This document shows, piece after piece, positions 29,040 through 29,377 of a DNA stretch of 29,377 bases. The translations under genes and the position numbers were made by a program. The stretch is from JBDHZK01 sp039811865 (GTDB lineage Bacteria > Actinomycetota > Actinomycetes > Propionibacteriales > Propionibacteriaceae): positions 1-29,377 of the forward strand of contig JBDHZK010000015.1 in assembly GCA_039811865.1 (NCBI GenBank). The letters are read 5' to 3'. Numbering within the stretch: position 1 is the stretch's first letter; the number at the start of each line of letters is the position of its first letter. The notes beneath the pieces were generated by a model. It was not told where the DNA came from, did no database searches, and was given only the letters and a program-made list of their open reading frames with translations.

Positions 29040-29377
29040 TCAACGGAGAGTTTGATCCTGGCTCAGGACGAACGCTGGCGGCGTGCTTAACACATGCAAG
29101 TCGAACGGTAAGGCTCTTCGGAGTACACGAGTGGCGAACGGGTGAGTAACACGTGAGCAACCTACCCTTGACACTGGGATAACAGTTGGAAACAGCTGCT
29201 AATACCGGATACGACCTCCACAGGCATCTGCGGAGGTGGAAAGCTCCGACGGTCAGGGATGGGCTCGCGGCCTATCAGCTTGTTGGTGAGGTAACGGCTC
29301 ACCAAGGCGACGACGGGTAGCCGGCCTGAGAGGGCGACCGGCCACACTGGGACTGAGATACGGCCCAGACTCCTACG
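29040..29377 (+). rRNA. rrs: 16S ribosomal RNA, 5' part
   Basis: The universal 5' sequence AGAGTTTGATCCTGGCTCAG begins at 29047, and the mature end is placed 7 nt earlier by comparison with E. coli numbering. It continues with GACGAACGCTGGCGGCGTGC, AACACATGCAAGTCGAACGG, GGCGAACGGGTGAGTAACAC and ends in ACTGGGACTGAGATACGGCC, so about the first 340 nt are present and the gene runs off the window. The GGCGGCGTGCTTAACACATG wording and the short variable region 1 loop (AAGGCTCTTCGGAGTACACG) are actinobacterial, in the style of Propionibacteriaceae. Confidence 0.97.

Noticed and set aside
1..29377. CRISPR arrays, tRNA genes, insertion-sequence transposases or phage genes
   Set aside because: Looked for by eye; no direct-repeat array, no tRNA-like cloverleaf with CCA-type arms, and no transposase or phage protein motifs in the frames.

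Overview
The window is about 29.4 kb of high-GC DNA from an actinobacterium, most likely a member of the Propionibacteriaceae. The evidence is a mycothiol ligase gene (mshC) with its usual companion families, an actinobacterial-type arg operon, a 16S rRNA 5' end with actinobacterial wording (GGCGGCGTGCTTAACACATG), and many genes that appear to be read from leaderless transcripts. The family-level placement is inference; I could not run a search.

Layout. (1) 1-2481, minus strand: an aldo/keto reductase cut by the window edge, behind uppP (undecaprenyl-diphosphate phosphatase), and a GNAT acetyltransferase. (2) 2514-6864: a histidine-phosphatase-fold protein, a DUF3090 zinc-ribbon protein, an SCO1664-family kinase-like protein, a convergent lipoprotein (minus), mshC and hisE. 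(3) 6925-12651: hisG, then a 531-bp gene-free stretch with a long inverted-repeat element, then a tight four-gene catabolic operon: FGGY sugar kinase, zinc-dependent dehydrogenase, class II aldolase and a GpsA-like dehydrogenase. (4) 12751-14701: a PH-domain membrane protein, a secreted trypsin-like protease and an SseB-like protein. (5) 14702-18513 onward: infC (apparent ATC start) with a structured leader, rpmI, rplT, a SpoU/TrmH-type methyltransferase, then pheS-pheT. (6) 21038-27259: an arginine operon argC-J-B-D-R-H, opened by two tandem ArgR-type operators and with every gene junction overlapping by four bases; argF and argG are absent. (7) 27270-29377: tyrS, then tandem sigma-70-type rRNA promoters, a structured leader and the first about 340 nt of 16S rRNA.

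How it works together. Most of the window is housekeeping: translation (infC, rpmI, rplT, pheST, tyrS, rrs), arginine and histidine biosynthesis, mycothiol synthesis and cell-wall lipid-carrier recycling. The accessory part is the kinase/dehydrogenase/aldolase/GpsA-like operon. Its enzymes could oxidise, phosphorylate and cleave a sugar or polyol to a triose phosphate plus an aldehyde; the substrate is unknown, and no transporter or regulator lies beside it.

The most noteworthy patterns are: eleven genes with a TANNNT-like hexamer 6-8 nt before the start codon; a pair of divergent leaderless promoters whose -10 elements are 6 bp apart; two copies of an 85-86 bp element bounded by 16-bp inverted repeats; a terminator-like hairpin in the infC leader; and a perfect 12-bp palindrome inside the protease promoter.
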